Assembly: GCA_009801085.1 (NCBI GenBank)
Contig: VNWV01000001.1
Coordinates: 1,984,001-2,048,000, forward strand
Length of the DNA stretch: 64,000 nucleotides
Source: Lasiodiplodia sp. COLG20
Taxonomy: Eukaryota > Ascomycota > Dothideomycetes > Botryosphaeriales > Botryosphaeriaceae
Direction: 5' to 3'
Of the stretch, positions 44,375-56,688 are shown one piece after another. The translations under genes were made by a program, and so were the position numbers. Positions within the stretch are counted from its first letter, which is position 1. Each line of letters begins with the position of its first letter. Below the pieces are notes generated by a model, which was not told the origin of the DNA, made no database searches, and saw only the letters and a list, made by a program, of their open reading frames with translations.

Positions 44375-47300
44375 TAGAAACATGAGGATGACAGGCAGAA
44401 ACGACAGAGTGCGAAGAAGGTGTACTTGTGGGAATGAGTGCGTTACTATTTGTATGGACTGGTAAGTATGAAGCGGTGATTGCACTTTTTGTTTTGGTCT
44501 TTCCACTGTCAATCGGGCTTTTCCCATTTAAAGGGAAATTGTTTCCTAAGGGAACCCTTCTTCTGGCCGTGGCTCGTGCCGACGACGACCGTGATGCTGA
44601 AGGAGGAGATGATCTTTTTATACTGGGAACATGCCGTCCTCACTCTCTAGGGTTAAGGAACCATCTACGAAGTAACGTCCGCCAAGTTATCAATGGCAAT
44701 CGCTGAGGTTACTCAGATCTAGTAAAGCCGCAGTACCCGATACTTCCCGAAAGCTTAGTGATGTCTGCGATGATAGGTCCATATCCATAATCATTACCTA
44801 CTATAGCTGGCTGCGTCTATAATACCACCATCTGACTTGCTTCCGGCCGATCTTTCATGAATCGCTCCCGTCTCCCCGGACAGGGTCCGATGCTTTCCTT
44901 TTGTGGGATTGCCGCCCGTGTAGCCCTGCGGGACCCCACAAATAGATCGAGAGCCTAAGCGATCTCCATGTACAACTTTGTAGACGCTTTTCAGGAAACC
45001 GCCTGGTGGGCTACAATGGAGAATGCAATCACGCTAAGCCGACTCAGCTCCACCGCGCAAGATTTAAGGGATACAAAGAAATAAAAAAGCCAGCGGAAAA
45101 CAAGGCGAAGAAAGAGAAAAAAAAAATGACAAACCCTCCGCATCTCCCTGAAGTGAATCACCCGGCCCGTTCAAGCTAACTGCTTGGGTAATACCGACAT
45201 TATCGAGGAGCGGAGCCAATCCGCCGGCGGAAAGATTAGCCAGCGAGCAACGGGCGACGGCGGCGTAGCGCGCACGATAACGCTCCGGCTCGTCCTATCT
45301 TCCCGTCGTGCGTGCGAAAGGGGAAATTATTTAGGGGCGGCGGTGGATAGGGAAAAGCATATTAGAGCGAAAAAAAAAAAAAATGTTGGCCAAAGCCCCC
45401 CGTCGTCGCCGCGCGTCGTGGCCGGTTCCTGACCGGCGCGGTTGTCTCGTCACGAACGTTCGGCGAGCTGGCCGGCGCCTCGAAGCGCCCATGGCGTCCC
45501 TCTTTGGGCGTCGAGGGTCTTTTGATGGCGGCGCGGGGCGTTTTTAACTACGGCCACAAACAAACGTAGTAGCGCCGCCGTGGCTGCCGACAAGTGGCGC
45601 CATTTTGGCGGCGAGTTCTGGGTCGGACACGCGCCACAAGCTCTCTCGCGGGAAAAAGCAAAAGAAGTGAGGAAAACGTTTGCGGGCGACGCTGTGTGTG
45701 TGTCACTTGCAGTAGACTCTCCTTATCAACGTTGATTCTTTGACTGATGTCGCGCCAGCACGGCCAGCTTTAAAAATATCTCGTCAACAACAAAAGCGTT
45801 ACCGGAACCGGAAGGTGTCGGTCATGTAAAATTGTCACTGATGGACCCGTCTCATTCCACCCATGTAAAAGAAAAAGAGGCGTAGCGAGGACACGGGTCT
45901 CCATGCTTGACGCGGCCGGAATCGGTTGGCCTGGAGAGAAAGGGCGTTTTTGAACCGCTGTCGTCATTCGTCCGTGTCGAATGCCATAGCACCGCGCCAG
46001 CGACTTGTTTGCAAAATGAGCATCCTCATTCCTCCCGGGGCAATTACCCGCGCGTGCATGGAGCCCCCCTTCGCTGATTCAAGAGATCTCGCCGGCGTTC
46101 CTTTTCGTATTCAGCCGCAAAACCACTCACTTGGCGCGAAAGGCGGCGAGATCGCAGGCCTAATCTGAACGACGACGTCGGCATTAGACTCGGACGGCCC
46201 CACAGTGAGCGGGGGTCCCACGCGCCAGTCGTCCCGAAAAGAGAGAGAGAAAAAAAGCCCGGCTGTCAGCAGGGGGGGAAGGAGCTCCGCGTGGATGGGT
46301 CCAGGGGGCGGATATCAAATCGAGCCAGGTGTGCGGAGCAAGATACGAGTACGTCGCAGTGATTGCGCTCGCTGTGATATGCACAAGCGAGCCCCAAGTG
46401 CCGCCACCTGCCGGTCTGGGGAGGGGATGATCGCTCGCTCGCCTCCAGGAAAAGGGCGCAGACGCCAGGGACGATCGCGGAAGGAGATGGTTCCGCCACG
46501 CGTAGTGCCACTGGGAGGATGAACGCCACCACAACGCCCAGGCCATAATCAAACGACGCCTTGTCCTGCCTCTCTCGTGCTCGTCGGGGCGAACAGCGAT
46601 GTACTCGTGACGATGACCTCCAGACACATAACCGCCCTGCATACAGAGCCGGCTACCTGGTATGCGGGTTTCCGAGCCGGTGGTGTGATTGATGAGACGA
46701 ATACTGTTAGCCTAAATGCATGCCCACCCTCCCCGCAACCTGTAATGGTGTGTTAAACTTTCTAGCGCTGACGCGCCCTCGCTCGCTGTCGACCATTGAC
46801 CCATTGGCCGTCGGCCGTCGGGAAGACCAGGTGATCCGTTTAGTGTAGGAGATCAATCATGTTCTAGGCCGCACTTTAGCTTGGTCTTGGGTCTCGTAAC
46901 CCAAAGTTGAATAGCTTTTCCCATTCACCTCTGCCAACGGCTAGATGCGCTATCCTCGGCCCATGGGCGAGGGATCAAGAGAAAAAACAAAACACTGAAA
47001 TCTCAAAAAGGCGGTTCCACCAAACTAAACCCATCTATACGAAATCCGCGGCCTTGCATGCCATGAGAGTACAGCGGTATCGAGCTACAAGTCGCCCAGC
47101 GGGCAAGGAAAGAAGAGAAGAGAAAACAAGAACAAAAACCGCCGCCAGGTCTACTACAGACACAAAGGGGTAATCAAAAAACTGTCGGATATCGCCGCGA
47201 CAGGGAATCAGTAGAAGAGTATACAAAAGTACAAAAGAGCTTGGAAATAGTAAAGAAAGGGCTCGGCTATAGCCCGTTGGAACTTCGCTGACCTGAACTT

Positions 47301-47407
47301 TTGCGCCGTATTCCGGAATCACCGAGGGAGATGTCGCTCCGTCCCATCCTGTGCTGAACCAGACATCCTCCCCTCTAGAAACCACATTATTAAGAAACAT
47401 CCCTCTC
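44375..47407. other. 3-kb gene-free region
   Basis: Lies between the convergent P450 (+) and Zn2Cys6 (-) genes. It has homopolymer A tracts (near 45115 and 45370), mixed GC-rich and A/T-rich patches and a 6-bp-arm GC hairpin near 45422. Open frames are short shadows. No gene, RNA or repeat family recognised. Confidence 0.5.
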
Positions 47408-50363
47408 TCATTGCGTCACGTTTGGTCCGCCCTGCTGACCAATGTCGAAGAGCATCAGCGGCCACAACTGTGCCTGTGAGTGCGCTGCTTGTGCCACTGC
47501 TGCCGCGCTCACCGCAGGGTGAGGCGAGTGGAGCCCATTGACCGCGATGGCGTGCATATCTGCGGGAATCCCTTGATTGTCCTCCGGTCCGGTTGACACG
47601 GCACTGTCACGCCCAGTCGTGTGACCCAATGCCATTAGCGTCGAGGCATGGTGGTAGTCTTGCGGTCCAACGTTGCTCATCATCCACTGCCGCCATGCGT
47701 CGCTTTGGTTCTGCGCCTGCCCAAACGACCCGTGACTTCCTGGTGGATACGTGAAAGCTGCGCTGGAGTCCTGCGACGCTGCTGAAGCCGCCGCTGCTGC
47801 ATGCACCGCATTCATGTCGGATCCTGGAACGCTGTACTGTGTTTGATCATAGCCAGATGTGCCGTTTTGGTACGTTGGCATCCCCGTCTGGGTTCTGTCC
47901 GGATAGGAATATTGCGCTTGCACCGTGGAATAGTGGTTCGACGGCTGAGCCACCGAGTGATCTTCCGTAGGTAGGTATCCGCCAGTTGAAGGCTTATGAA
48001 CACTGGCGTGTCCGTTGACTGTATGACTATATGCAGTTGCGTACGTGTTGGGATTAGGATACGGCGTTGTGGCAGTGGGCTCCTGGCGTGGCGAGACATC
48101 AGGCTCCGTCTTCAGCACGTTGGCTGCAACTGCTGAAGCTGCAGACGCCGTCTTCTTGGCAAGATGGTGGTTGATGTTCGAGAGCGTATGATCGATGATC
48201 GATCGGCAGGCTTTCTCGAGCCGCTTTCCAGACCCTGCACGCGTGTTAGCTTCACGGGACCGCAACCGGAGTTTCGCCTCTTACCAAGAATCGTGCCGCA
48301 CTCATCCATGATCATGCACCACATGTCCATCTCGCCCTTGAGTTTGGCCATCTCTGAAGATGTGATTTCGTCCTTGCGGTGCGAGTACACAAAGAGGGTA
48401 GTCAACATGGCCGCCAGATAGGCCGTGCAGTTCACCCACGGGGCATCCAGACACTTGTATTTCCTCAGCTCATCGAGACAGCGAACCATTTTCGTCGTAG
48501 CTTGGAGGCAAATCGTCATGTTGGAGTTGATGAGCTCGGGGTCCCTCGAACGACACATGGCCGGGTGGTGAAGCATCAGGTTGAGCTCATGATCCCAGAA
48601 CTGGACGTAAAGTGAGAAGATGTAATCCTCCGAATCCGCCCGTGACCCTTCCCTCAGCTCCATGGGTATTTGCTCTCTCCATTTGCGGTGCTCGTCTTCC
48701 AGTCTTCGGAGATGCGTGATGTAGTACTCAGGATTTTGTCTCACTGCGTGAATCGTACTATACATCTCAGAGTGGATCGTCGTGATGCGGATGACCTGAA
48801 GGCCGACGTGGAACGAGCACTTGCGGAACTCGCTCAGGTTGGTTTCCGAAGGGAGGTAGTCGTGAATGGGTTCCGGAAACTCGACGTCGATATCCTCCAT
48901 ACGCAGAGGCATAGGCCGGCCCAGCCTTCCGCAGAGCGCAACGTACAACCCGTGGAGCACCCAGAAGACGCGCTTCCTCGTCTCAATTTCAACGGGATCC
49001 CTCTTCGGTCCCAGGTCTGTCCAGGCTTTTGCGGACCTGTGCAGGCCCAATTCAACGGAAATCATGAAGGTCATAGAGGACATAAGCCAAGTGGCGCTAG
49101 GCTTAGGGAAGTTACGAAGATGAAGACAAATCATCACCAAAGCCTGAACATCGGCAATGGTGTGGCTGTTAACCAGGGTATAGAAAAAGCTTAACGCATA
49201 GCGATAGTGAGCGTGTGCCTGCTTCAACGACTCGGCATTGCCGTTGCGAGCAGAAAACTGGTATTTGATGAAAGCCAGGACCATTTGAACCTGGACTTCT
49301 TCGGCGGGCGTCATTTGATAGCTGGGATCGCTGTAAACGCGTGATAACTGACACCATGTAAGCACAAAGCAAGAGGCCGAGCAGCAATCTCCTTACCAGA
49401 TCCATAAAATGCGGCTTGTACAAGACCGGGGCGTAGGGGTGCAAGCCACGGAAATACCACGTGGCGTACGTGGCGCACTCGCTGTAGCTTGCCGGAAGCT
49501 CCTCCTTTTTCGGCCGCGGGCAACCAGGCGCATTCAGCGCGACGGCAAGGAAGTGCTGGTACGAGACAGGATTGCTGAGGTCCTCGACATCGTCCGGGAC
49601 GAAGTCATTCAAGTCAATTTCCATGCCGAAGAAAGATAACGATGTTCCCTTGATTGGGCTGAGGACCGAGTTCGCGGACGACACGCCCAGGTAATTGTCA
49701 CCGTGGAGACCTGCTCGGAAGGTGGGCAGGTTGGGGCCACGGAAGTGGGCTGTCTCGCTGTCGCGCGCTGCGCCGTTTGTGTCGGTCATGTGTGGGTAAT
49801 TGGAACCGGATAAGGAGGCGGCCGAGGGCGCTGGGGGCGTGGAGCCCCATGTCTGGCTGTCGGAGAGGCCATTCGGCCACGACGAGCTCTGTGTAGGGAG
49901 AGGACTGGGGGTGAAGCCGGTCGCGGGAGGCTGCGAGCCCGAGGGGACTCGCGGCTCGACTCCAAGCTCCTTCAGCTGCTGCTGCAGGGCGTATACGGCG
50001 CCCTTGAGCTGGTTGTTCTCGTACTCGAGGGCCTCGGTGTGGCCACGGGTGGTGGCGCGGCCGGTGATGCGGTCGGTGGTCTTGCACTCGGTGTTGTTCT
50101 GCACGCAGGGCGAGCAGCCGCCGGGGCGGCCGTCACAGCGGATCTTGCGAACCTGGAGATGTTGTGAGCTCACGTTGTGCGACGCGATCGGGTGTTGCAC
50201 CCACCTTGCAGCGGTCGCATGCCTGGCCGGTGCGCGTCGAGGCGGACAGTTTCTTCTTGACGCTGTTGCTGAAGTCGTCGGAGCTCTGGTGCTCGGTCTT
50301 GGGATGCTTTGGAGTGCCGCCCGGCGTGGCCCCCGAGGGCGGCGGGCGCTTCGCAGGCATCAT
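47408..50363 (-). CDS. Zn2Cys6 transcription factor with fungal-specific TF domain
   Basis: Four exons (50363-50205, 50152-49397, 49347-48285, 48234-47408; introns 52, 49 and 50 bp), 934 residues. The zinc cluster has Cys49, 52, 59, 66, 69 and 76 and is split by the first intron just after ACDRCK, joining to VRKIRCDGRPGGCSPC; this position is common in fungal zinc clusters. A linker with TGRATTRGH and a Leu/Gln coiled coil (EYENNQLKGAVYALQQQLKEL, about 100-120) follows. The middle homology domain runs from about 230 to 560 (ATYATWYFRGLHPYAPVLYKPHFMDL, FWVLHGLYVALCGRLGRPMPLR). The C-terminal 270 residues are Gln/Ala/Ser/Tyr-rich, likely an activation region. Nuclear regulator; targets unknown. 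The promoter region 50364-51016 is shared head-to-head with CGI121. Confidence 0.92.
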
Positions 50364-51016
50364 ATGCGCGCGGGCGTCAGGCAGTTCCAGCGCAGTGGTG
50401 GAGGATGGAAGATGCCGTATCCGAGTGGAAGATGCCGCCCGGCCGGGCTGGGGGAGTTTGCGCTCTTAAACAGCGGCAGGCGGTCTCCTGGACGGCGGCT
50501 GGCGCAACAGGAGGAATTGCGCCCGCGTGCGGTCCGCCTGGCGCGTTTTGGGGGAGGGAAGAGGGCGACGAAAATAGAGCCTTGTCCGTTAAGGAGTAGT
50601 AGACACCGAGCGAGGAGCCAGGACCGATCACGTGCGGGATCAGCGGCATGCAGCGCCGCGACTGTGCTCGCGGAAAGAGGACGGGAGAATCGAGTGCCTG
50701 GCGAGCGCGAGGCGCGCGAGGGCTGCGTCTTTTCGTCTCGACATGCGCCATCCCGCCCGACGCCCTTGGCCGTGGGAGCGATCGCCGCCATCGCGCCTGG
50801 CCCTGTTTGCTGCTGCTAACTAACCACAGACGTCGCCCCGCGCCATCCACACTGCGTTTGACAGCGCCCTGGTGCTAGCCCGCCATTAGCCCGCCCACCG
50901 CAGGAGCGAAACGCCCGCCGCCCTTATCTCCTCGCAGCGCGCTGTGCAGCGATCCGCCCCGCACGCGCTCCTCTCCCTTGCCCGCTGCCCGCCTCCGACC
51001 CTCCGACCACCCCAAA
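50364..51016. promoter_or_regulatory. Divergent promoter, Zn2Cys6 factor/CGI121
   Basis: 653 GC-rich bases between outward-facing starts. No gene supported; the overlapping frames here are compositional. The last 100 bases before 51017 are C-rich leader of CGI121. Confidence 0.5.
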
Positions 51017-51876
51017 ATGGCCGCCGTCCAGACCCTCGCGCTGCCGCACCTGTCGCACGCGCCGGTGCACGTCGCCCTGTTCAAGGATGTCAGGAATGCC
51101 GCCTTCCTGCGCCGCCAGCTGCTCGAGGGCAACCAAGCCTTTGAGTACGCCTTCCTCGACGCCACTGCGGTATGCCGTCACCCCAGCCTACCGGCGCATT
51201 TTTCCCACAATTCCCTCCGTCGTGCCTGTGCCCGTCACGTGCCGCTGACGCCCTGTGCTCGCAGCTGCTGTCCACCACCCATGTCCTGGCCGCCGTCTTC
51301 CGCGCCCTCAACGACCAGCTCAATGCGCGCCTCAAGAGCCGCAACGTGCACTCCGAGATCGTCTTTTCGCTGAGCCCAAACAACAACGTACGTGAGCGCG
51401 AGCTCCGCCGCCGATCCAGCGTGGCACGCACCGCCCCCATGTGCTATTGATCCTTGTTCGCGTAACCAGTCCCAAATTAACGATATACCCTATTGCCTCA
51501 GATCGCGGACTCTTTCCGACGCTTCGGCGTCCAGGATACGACGACGACCCTGCTAGCTGTCAAAGTCCCCACGGATGGCGTCCCTCTTTCTGCGGATCAG
51601 GTTCAAGCGCACCTTTCCGCTTCCGTCGAGGGCACTGCCGTTCCGTTCACCGACGAGAGCTTGTCCGAGTTCAGCGACCTGGCTCGGATACGTAAGACTT
51701 ACAAGCTCGACGCAGCTCTGCCCAGCCAAAAGGGCAAGAACCCGCCCAAGAACAAAAAGCAGTCTAACGGCGTTGCTTACCTGAATGGTTCTACTGCTGA
51801 CCAAAGCCCCCCGGCCGATGACAGGAAGGAAATGGAGGCTTGCATCCTGGGAATCATGGCGCTAAAGGGATCTTAA
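51017..51876 (+). CDS. CGI121: EKC/KEOPS complex subunit CGI121
   Basis: Three exons (51017-51169, 51265-51387, 51502-51876; introns 95 and 114 bp), 216 residues. Cgi121 (human TPRKB) binds the Bud32 kinase in the KEOPS complex that makes t6A on tRNAs and is also tied to telomere upkeep. Family marks: the N-terminal [21 protein letters not shown], the helix [35 protein letters not shown] and the following segment [10 protein letters not shown], rebuilt across the last intron. The C-terminal domain has LLAVKV and ends [15 protein letters not shown], as in the family. A Lys/Asn/Ser-rich insert ([13 protein letters not shown]) lies before the last helix. It is convergent with COX4, with 306 bp between stops. 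Confidence 0.93.
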
Positions 51877-52182
51877 GTTAGAGGATACGGAATATAGGTT
51901 TCAGACCGCGAGCTCACCGTGAGGGAACTGACCAATCAGAATGCGGCGGATTTGCCCGCGGGCGTGTGCACGCATGGGAATGAGGTAACGAATTATGAAA
52001 CGATACAGAGAACAAAAGGTCCAAGAAAAGTTGGCGCGTCTGCTTGCTGGAAGAATTGCTTTAAATACTACAGTCTACACCCCTGTCCCCTGTTCCTGGC
52101 AGTATAAAGCTGCTCTTCACAACCGCCCCAACACCACCATGGAATGTACAGTTGAGTAGGTATCTGCTCGCTATTGACCGAT
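51877..52182. other. Convergent 3' intergenic, CGI121/COX4
   Basis: 306 bp shared by the 3' ends of the two genes. No gene seen. Confidence 0.6.
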
Positions 52183-53067
52183 CTACCGGTACTCGGGGCG
52201 GACGAAGTCGGCCATGGTCTTGGGCTCACCCTCGTAGTGGTGGCCATCGTCGTCTGCACATTTGCATTAGCATTAGGCTGTGAATCGTCAACGTCTCGGG
52301 ATGCGTACGGTGGTGGTCGTGGTCGTGGTGGTGACCGTCGTCGGTGGCGCCAACGTATTCCATCTTCAGGACATTGCCGCACTCGGGGCAGCGCTCGATC
52401 GGGCGGTCACGGGACATCTGATAACCGATTAGTTGATTGGATCTTCCTGACGATCTTCTTGGTCGGGCGTACGGTAAGCCACTTGACGACGTGGGAGTCG
52501 GCAGGGACGCCAGTGCAACCAGCGTACTGTTCCTCGCCGAAGGACCTGACGAGAATCGGGTTGTCGAGAGTACCTTGACCCGGCATTGTCAGCCCGGGCT
52601 TGGCCCATTATTTGATGCATTGGAGACATGGCGCATACCCTTGCGGGAGGAGTCCAGAGGCTTCATGTCGAAGATATCAACGCCCTGAATCTTGCCGAGA
52701 ATCTCCAAACGCTCGAGACCGGTGGCCTGCTCGAGATCGGTAGGGATGGTACCGGGGGCGGCACCCGGGGGAAGAAGGTCGGACTCCGTCTGGATCTCTG
52801 TGTGCGGCGGCGAGGGCCTATTAGCTTGGGCGCATTGACGCGTCTCATCGCGCGCGGAGCGACCAACCCTCGAACTTCTTCATCTGCTTGCCATCCTGGG
52901 GAGTGCTGGCATCGCCTGGGAAAGGTTCGTATCAGCAATTGCGGCGGTGGAGCAAGGTTGCTAGCAAGGAGCTTACGGCGGACGATCGAAGAGGTGAAGG
53001 TGCGGGCGACGGCGGGGCGGATAACGGCGCGCCTGGCGACGGCGAAGGCGGAGCGCTGGAGGAACAT
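52183..53067 (-). CDS. COX4: Cytochrome c oxidase subunit 4 (zinc-binding subunit, mammalian COX5B)
   Basis: Six exons (53067-52977, 52915-52868, 52797-52639, 52573-52473, 52417-52309, 52253-52183; introns 61, 70, 65, 55 and 55 bp) encode 192 residues. Nuclear-encoded subunit on the matrix side of complex IV. The first 35 residues are an Arg/Ala presequence (MFLQRSAFAVARRAVIRPAV). The mature part contains the family segments EIQTESDLLPPGA, DLEQATGLERLEILGKIQG and DIFDMKPLDSSRKGTLDNPI. Zinc ligands are Cys and His in YAGCTGVPADSHVVKW and the CPEC pair. It ends HHYEGEPKTMADFVRPEYR after a His/Asp-rich stretch, typical of filamentous fungi. The many small exons are supported by exact family continuity at each join. 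Confidence 0.95.
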
Positions 53068-53409
53068 GGTGACGCAGCAATTGGCGCGGAGTGGAGAGGA
53101 TGGGGTAGGCGTGTGGGTGTGCGGAGGCTTGATGTCGTCGCGAGAGAATGTCGAATGATCGAATCCGTCGGTAAATTTACGGCGCAACATGGGCTTCCTC
53201 AGCGCCGAGCTGCACGGCACAGGCCGCCAGCCCATACACATCACGACGATTTCCAAGCACCACCAGCTGCGTCGCATTCTCCGGTTGCGCTACTTCGTTT
53301 CGCAATTGCCGTCTGCTCACTATGCCATCTCGATGTCGGCTCAACAATGAAATAAAAAACGACAATTTACTAGCAAATGCGCTATCCTCAACAGCCCCTC
53401 AACCCCGCT
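53068..53409. other. Intergenic: COX4 promoter
   Basis: 342 bp between the COX4 start and the CoA-transferase stop, both on the minus strand. No gene seen. Confidence 0.6.
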
Positions 53410-54950
53410 CTATACAACTGCCTTCTCCCTCAACCCAGCAATCTCGCCATCCGAGTATCCGATTTCTCTCAGAATCTCATCTGTGTGTTCACCTAGGAAG
53501 GGTGCCCTTGTCCGAATCTTGCCAGGGGTTCCGCCAAACTTTACCGGCACACCAATTACCTTTACCTCCCCATTGGCTACTTCCTCACACGGTATCGATT
53601 CGACCATGTTCCGGGCCTGAATCTGCGGATGTGCAAAGGCTCGCTCGATGGTGTTTACGGGACCATGCGCCAAACCACTCCCTTCCAGGATTTTCATCCA
53701 TTCGTCGATCGTCTTCTCCGTGAGCACATCCTGTACGATGCTATCGATGGCCTCACGATGTTCCACCCGTGTGGTGTTAGTTTTGAATCTTGGGTCCTCC
53801 AATAGCTCTGGTTTCCCCAATCTTTCAGCAAGAACTTTGAATTGGCGATCATTGTTCGCTCCCACTGCCAAGTAACCATCCTTCGTCTTGAAAGTATTGT
53901 ATGGAGCAATGCTTGGGTGCGCGTTGCCAAAACGCTTGCCCTCAAGCCCCATGTTCAGCCAATTGGCGCCAATGTTGATGAGCAGCGATATCTGCGTCTC
54001 GAACAGAGATGCATCGAGCTTCTGGCCCTTGCCGGTCTGGGAACGAGCTTGCAACGCAGCGAGAATTGCCCCGTGAAGGTACAGACCGGTACACATGTCA
54101 ACCATCCCAAGCCCTGGTCGGACCGGGAGTTGACCAGGCTCGCCTGTTATGTGCATCAGCCCAGCCTCTGCAGCTGCTATCGCATCGTATCCCGCGCGTC
54201 TTTCGTATGGCCCCGACGGGCCGTAGCCTGGTTTTATTTGTCAACATACTTGCTTCGACCGTAACACTAAAGTCTCACCAGAGATGGAGGCATATATTAT
54301 AGCCTGGTTAATATCTGAAACGACATCGTAACCAATGCCCAGCTCATCCGCTTTGCCTGGAACAAAATTCTCGATTCTAGAATTTACTGTTAGTCACAAC
54401 TCGTTCTATATATTAGAAGCTCACTTACAAAACATCCGAAGTCTTCGCTAGCTCGAGGAGCACTTGTCGGCCTTCCGGCTTCTTCAGATCCAGCGTGATG
54501 GACCGCTTGTTTCGATTGATAGCATTGAAATAGAAAGACATCGGCCCTTCAGTCTTCCATTTCCCCGTCTCGCCACCCACTGTCCATTGTCTAGTATCGT
54601 CCTATGACATCAAATTAGCAGCAGCCAGGATCGACCTCTCTCACACAGATGACTAACTCCGCTTCCTCTTTGTTCAACTTTTATGACGTCTGCGCCGTAG
54701 TCTGCCAATATTTGTGTGCAAAAAGGTGCCTTCAAGTATTAGTATATCAGTTTGAATATCCGAGATAGGAAAATCTCACAGCAAGTATTCTGGAGAGGTC
54801 AAGGATTTTGAGACCAGAAAGGGCGCCCGTCTTTGCGTTGAGCTCTACTGTTGATGCCAAAGATCTCGTATGAGAATTGGTTCGGGGTTGCGCGGGGCGA
54901 AAATGTCGTGTGAGGAGTTGAAGCCTCCGAACGGCCGCATTCTTCAGCAT
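53410..54950 (-). CDS. Family III CoA-transferase, SUGCT-like (succinyl-CoA:dicarboxylate)
   Basis: Five exons (54950-54780, 54729-54658, 54601-54429, 54376-54279, 54227-53410; introns 50, 56, 52 and 51 bp), 443 residues. Transfers CoA between carboxylic acids. The closest family I recognise is the mitochondrial succinyl-CoA:glutarate CoA-transferase (SUGCT). The N-terminus is an Arg-rich presequence ([20 protein letters not shown]), supporting mitochondria. CaiB/BaiF marks: [28 protein letters not shown] across the first splice, [43 protein letters not shown], the nucleophile Asp in [10 protein letters not shown], and [18 protein letters not shown]. All four joins restore conserved text. It is divergent from an acyl-CoA dehydrogenase with 368 bp between starts, which suggests activation followed by oxidation of one acid. 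The true substrate is not determined. Confidence 0.92.
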
Positions 54951-55318
54951 GGCGATTTCTGTGTCATGAAAAAAATTAGAGAAGATATCCAAGAGATACA
55001 CGATGTCGTAAATGAAGGTGCTTATATGCTTCGACAAGTCGAATAAGTAGATGTAACTAAACCCTGTTTGGTTATCCGAAGTCAATTGCGGGGTTCGCGG
55101 GACGCAGTCGGGGCCTTGTACGCGGCACCGTGAAGTCTTCCCGAGGTTGCTGGTCAGCATCATACATTCAACCCAGACCATTTGGTGAAGAATACTAGTC
55201 TACCAAAGCCACTGTCGGAACGGCGAGGAAGCTCTTTCCCCGATTAGCGTGCATTCAGACATGACTATGTCTATTAGTCTCAAGGTTTCGTCTTTAGTAA
55301 GCCATTTGTGTATTTTCT
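54951..55318. promoter_or_regulatory. Divergent promoter, CoA-transferase/acyl-CoA dehydrogenase
   Basis: 368 bp between outward-facing starts. Contains a near-palindrome at 55257-55272 (AGACATGACTATGTCT; 12 of 16 positions symmetric) that could be an operator-like site. It is more A/T-rich than the coding flanks. Confidence 0.5.
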
Positions 55319-56688
55319 ATGCAGCTTACAATATGGCAGCTACCGATTCGCATGGGATCTACGGGAATAAGACCCCGAGCACTCCCTAAACGATCCGCAT
55401 ATTCCTTTCAGGCTAGGAGATGCTTGAACGCAAGAGCCGCGGAGTATCTTCCTGACTTACCGGACCTGACCGAGTCCCAACGCTCCGTTCGTGAAGCCAT
55501 TTCCAAGATCTGCATTGAGTTTCCAGACGAATACTGGCTCGACTGCGACGTCAACAAGCGCTGGCCCAGAGAATTCACGTCGACTATCGCCAGAGACGGC
55601 TGGCTGGGCATATGCATGCCGGCAGAGTATGGTGGTTCTGCCCTCGGACTTGCAGAGGCTGTGACCATGATGCAAACCATCTCCGAATCGGGAGGAGGTT
55701 TCTCCGCCACATCTAGCATCCATATGAATATCTTTGGCCTAGCACCAGTCGTCAAGTACGGGACAGAAGAGCAGAAGCGACGATTCCTCCCGCCGCTGAT
55801 AGAAGGTAAAGACACTGGTAAGTCTCTCCTAAAAGACCTTGATCGATTTCGTTTCGGTACGATATGCCAGCAGCATGCTTCGCCGTCACCGAGCCCAACA
55901 CCGGCCTGGACACGCTTAAGCTCCAAAGCACAGCGACACTCTCCCCAACCGACCCGTCCACCTACCTTCTCAACGGCAGCAAGACTTGGACTTCGACTGC
56001 ACAACATGCCAACAAGATCCTCATACTCGTCCGCACAACCCCCTTAAACCTCGTCACCGCCAGGCCCTCCCAGGGCCTCTCCCTCTTCTACACGCCCCTC
56101 GACCGCACCGCCGTGTCCGTCGCCGAGATTGCCAAAATGGGCCGCGCCGCCGTCGACACCAACACGCTGCATTTCTCCGACTGGCGCGTGCCAGCCAGCG
56201 ACCTCATCGGCTCCGAGGGCGCTGGCTTCGCGGCCATCCTGCACGGCATGAACGCCGAGCGCATCCTGCTCGCTGGCGAGGCTGTCGGCCTGGGATTCGC
56301 CGCGTTGCGGCGCGCGGCGCGGTACGCGCGCGAGCGCGTCGTCTTCGGCGCCCCGATAGGGGCTAACCAGGGCGTTCAGCACCCGCTCGCGGCCAGCTGG
56401 TGCGAGCTCGAGGCTGTGCGGTTGATGGTGAACCGGGCGGCGCAGATGTACGACGAGGGCTGTGCCACGGGCGAGTATGCGAACGCGGTGAAGTACTTGG
56501 CTGGCGAGGCGGCATTCAGGGCGTGTGAGAGGGCGGTGATGGCCCATGGCGGGATGGGATATGCCCGTGAATTCCATGTCGAGAGGTATCTGAGAGAAGT
56601 TTTTGTGCCTAGGATAGCGCCAGTGAGCAGGGAAATGTGCTTGAATTATGTGGCGGAAAAAGTACTGGGGTTACCGAAGTCATATTGA
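55319..56688 (+). CDS. Acyl-CoA dehydrogenase
   Basis: Two exons (55319-55817 and 55871-56688; 53-bp intron), 438 residues; an internal ATG at 55352 would give 427. FAD enzyme that desaturates an acyl-CoA. N-terminal residues 1-40 are Arg/Ala-rich, fitting a mitochondrial presequence. Marks: WLGICMPAEYGGSALGLAE, the FAD/substrate loop CFAVTEPNTGLDTLKL after the splice, GSKTWTSTAQHAN, LHFSDWRVPASDLIG, then GMNAERILLAGEAVGLG and AHGGMGYAREFHVERYLRE. Where MCAD-type enzymes have the catalytic Glu in YEGT, this protein has PRIAPVSRE; the Glu in NAERILLA sits where isovaleryl- and long-chain dehydrogenases keep their base. It lacks glutaryl-CoA dehydrogenase signatures, so the substrate of this pair is open. 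It is convergent with IMP dehydrogenase. Confidence 0.9.

Noticed and set aside
45422..45438. GCCGGT/ACCGGC hairpin
   Set aside because: Six-base arms in GC-rich DNA are expected by chance; no T-run or repeat context.
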